Assembly: GCA_963923455.1 (NCBI GenBank)
Contig: CAWULT010000178.1
Span: 1 to 7,274 of the forward strand
Direction of reading: 5' to 3'
DNA from: CAWULT01 sp963923455
GTDB taxonomy: Bacteria; Acidobacteriota; Vicinamibacteria; Vicinamibacterales; UBA2999
DNA length: 7,274 nt
The notes under the pieces are model-generated. The model was not told where the DNA came from. It ran no database searches and saw only the letters and a program-made list of their open reading frames with translations. A program made the position numbers and the translations under genes. Shown here in pieces: positions 5,933 through 7,274 of the stretch. How positions within the stretch are numbered: position 1 is the first letter of the stretch; the number at the start of each line of letters is the position of its first letter.

Positions 5933-6961
5933 TCAGGCGGTCGGCTGCGCGGCGGCCGGCTCGCGCCGCGACGTCAGCACGCGGACCCTGCCGACGGCCT
6001 TGCCCACCTGCAGCGACGCGTTGAAGATACGGCCCACCGGCACGCCGCCCGTGAGCTTGTGCCGCCCGATCGCCTCGAGCCCGGCCGACGCGATGCAGCC
6101 GCAGTTCGAGCAGTCGGGGTTGCCGCCCAGCTGGCACGGCGTGATCGTGTGCTGGAAGTCGGCCGAGACGCACTCCGTCGTCTGGGCGAAGATGCACTCG
6201 TCGGGCGACTTCGGCGGGTTGGCGTAGACGTTGAGCATCCCGTCGAGCATCTGCAGCTTCGGGACGAGCGGGCGCAGCCGCCGCAGTTCTGCGATCACCT
6301 TGGCCCGGTCGGCCTTGGTCAGACGCTCGGTCGAGATCTCGCCGACCTGCGGCGTGTAGAGGCTCATCCAGATCAGGCGCGTGCTGGCGTTGGCCTGCCA
6401 GAAGTTCAGGAAGTCCTCGATGTAGCCGTCGCGCCGCACCTGCTGGCTCGTGACGGTGCAGTGCACCGTGATCTGGTGCCCTTCGATGTGCTTCAGGATG
6501 CGGTCGTAGGTGGCTGGTTTGCGGCGCTCGTCGTGCTCCGGCTGGAGGCCGTCGATCGACACCACCACCTGCAGGCGCGGCAGGCCGATCCACTCCTGGG
6601 GAATCGGCCGGACGGCGCTCGTGACGAGCTGCGTGTGGATGCCGCGCTCGGCCAGCTTCGGCAGGATCTCGTTGAGCTCGCGATACCGCACCAGCGGCTC
6701 GCCGCCGACGATCGACACGTGCAGCGGGTTGTGCTGGTCGATGAGCGCCATGAAGCGCGTCACCAGTTCGTCGCCCTTGAAGTCCGCCAGGGTGCGCAGC
6801 GTCACGTCGCCGCCGAGATGTTCGTCGCCGTAGGCGTAGCACCCGGGGCACCGCAAAGGGCACTCGCGCGTGATCTCGACGGACAGGTTCGGACGGTAGC
6901 CGGACAGGATGCGGCCCCAGGCCTGCATCAGCTCTCGTGGTCCAACGGCGGTTTTGCTCAT
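5933..6961 (-). CDS. Radical SAM protein with SPASM/Twitch-like C-terminal Cys cluster
   Basis: 342 aa, cytosolic. C34-x3-C38-x2-C41 in CPLRCPGCYAYG binds the [4Fe-4S] cluster that cleaves S-adenosylmethionine. GGEP at 86-89 is the methionine-binding motif and VVVSIDG (132-138) a typical barrel strand. The C-terminal part holds six further cysteines (256, 264, 276, 284, 287, 289), with TPC at 274-276 and CSNCGC at 284-289, resembling a SPASM/Twitch domain that binds an auxiliary iron-sulfur cluster. SPASM proteins often modify peptides or enzymes, but no precursor peptide or partner is visible here. Possible starts are GTG 6988, ATG 6973 and ATG 6961; I take 6961 because TGGAAA precedes it at a fair spacing and a CATAAT box overlaps the 6973 codon. 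It converges on SulP and diverges from the SET gene. The exact reaction is unknown. Confidence 0.88.
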   Translation of the reverse strand: MSKTAVGPRELMQAWGRILSGYRPNLSVEITRECPLRCPGCYAYGDEHLGGDVTLRTLADFKGDELVTRFMALIDQHNPLHVSIVGGEPLVRYRELNEILPKLAERGIHTQLVTSAVRPIPQEWIGLPRLQVVVSIDGLQPEHDERRKPATYDRILKHIEGHQITVHCTVTSQQVRRDGYIEDFLNFWQANASTRLIWMSLYTPQVGEISTERLTKADRAKVIAELRRLRPLVPKLQMLDGMLNVYANPPKSPDECIFAQTTECVSADFQHTITPCQLGGNPDCSNCGCIASAGLEAIGRHKLTGGVPVGRIFNASLQVGKAVGRVRVLTSRREPAAAQPTA

Positions 6962-6971
6962 GAGGGTTTCC

Positions 6972-7000
6972 ATTATGACCAAGTACACGGGCCCGGCGAA
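6972..7000 (-). promoter_or_regulatory. Likely promoter of the radical SAM gene
   Basis: On the minus strand CATAAT (plus 6977-6972) matches the -10 consensus at five of six positions, with TTCGCC (plus 7000-6995) 17 bases before it as a weak -35 box. The -10 ends ten bases before the ATG at 6961, so the leader would be only a few bases. If this is the promoter, the in-frame starts at 6973 and 6988 are excluded. Confidence 0.45.
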
Positions 7001-7036
7001 GCCGTTGCGGCGAACAGATCAAAACAGGGGTTGGCT

Positions 7037-7045
7037 TGGTATCCT
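7037..7045 (+). promoter_or_regulatory. Extended -10 box of the SET-domain gene
   Basis: TGGTATCCT forms an extended -10 element (TGn plus TATCCT, four of six consensus bases) ending nine bases before the ATG at 7055. There is no ribosome site between them and no clear -35 box at the usual distance. The transcript would begin at, or a few bases before, the start codon. Confidence 0.45.
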
Positions 7046-7054
7046 GTGACTTCT

Positions 7055-7274
7055 ATGGCACGCACCTGGGTTCCCCCCAAGATCAAGCGGCGGCGGTCGA
7101 AGCTCCATGGCTGGGGCGTCTTCGCCCTCGAACCAATCACGAAGAACACCCGCATCATCCAATACGAAGGCGAGCTGATCGATCACAAGGAAAGCTTCAA
7201 GCGCGAGTCCAAGTACCTGAAGAAGGGCGAGATCTGGTGCTTCACGGTGAACCGGCGCTGGGTCAAGGACGGCA
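7055..7274 (+). CDS. SET-domain protein, probable protein-lysine methyltransferase (partial, N-terminal 73 codons)
   Basis: The frame is open to the window end, so only the N-terminus is visible. It begins with a basic segment (KRRRSK, 11-16) followed by HGWGVFALEPI (18-28), the G-x-G motif by which SET domains bind S-adenosylmethionine, then RIIQYEGELID (33-43) with the Y-x-G motif of the next strand. IWCFTVNRRWVKDG (60-73) matches the strand that in SET proteins normally leads into the 'NxARFxNHSC' knot, which would lie beyond the edge. SET enzymes methylate lysines on proteins; bacterial free-standing copies have few known targets. The stretch is richer in lysine and visibly less G+C-rich than the genes to its left, which may mean a different origin or simply its composition. 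The ATG is the only sensible start and has no SD. It diverges from the radical SAM gene across 93 nt. Confidence 0.85.
   Translation, partial: MARTWVPPKIKRRRSKLHGWGVFALEPITKNTRIIQYEGELIDHKESFKRESKYLKKGEIWCFTVNRRWVKDG

Noticed and set aside
5538..7022. Minus-strand frame of 494 codons overlapping the radical SAM gene in another frame
   Set aside because: The radical SAM motifs (CPLRCPGC, GGEP) occur only in the 5933-6961 frame. This one is low-complexity and also crosses the SulP end.

Overview
This is a very G+C-rich, gene-dense bacterial window with no RNA genes, mobile elements or CRISPR. The best guess at the source is an Acidobacteriota member, probably of the Vicinamibacteria type. That guess is an inference from two exported proteins carrying the 'TPWGxPDLQG' signature, which I associate with large paralogous sets in that phylum, plus the base composition. 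No phylogenetic marker is present to confirm it.

Left edge (1-185): nine codons of a leftward gene with its own Shine-Dalgarno (SD) sequence and a possible TTGACA promoter, divergent from a rightward gene with a TAGAAT -10 box and a GGAGGAGG ribosome site. An 11-bp inverted repeat brackets the start site of the leftward gene.

Rightward block (186-4089): a secreted DUF3500 protein, two tandem diverged paralogues of an exported family of unknown function (TPWGxPDLQG; 401 and 329 aa), and a small DinB/YfiT-like putative metal-dependent protein. The gaps are 54, 36 and 67 nt, so the first three at least look like one operon. Nothing in the sequence fixes their substrate.

Middle (4187-5884): a complete SulP-family anion permease with a C-terminal STAS domain, apparently with its own promoter and a very short leader. 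It converges on a leftward radical SAM protein (5933-6961) with a Cys-rich SPASM/Twitch-like tail, and a perfect 8-bp G+C hairpin lies between the two stop codons.

Right edge (7055-7274): the start of a SET-domain protein, a probable protein-lysine methyltransferase, divergent from the radical SAM gene and cut by the window end.

No obvious defence or other named system is present. The points most worth following are the two-cysteine exported paralogues beside DUF3500, the radical SAM protein with no recognisable substrate, and a run of genes whose -10-like boxes sit only 9-12 nt before the start codon.
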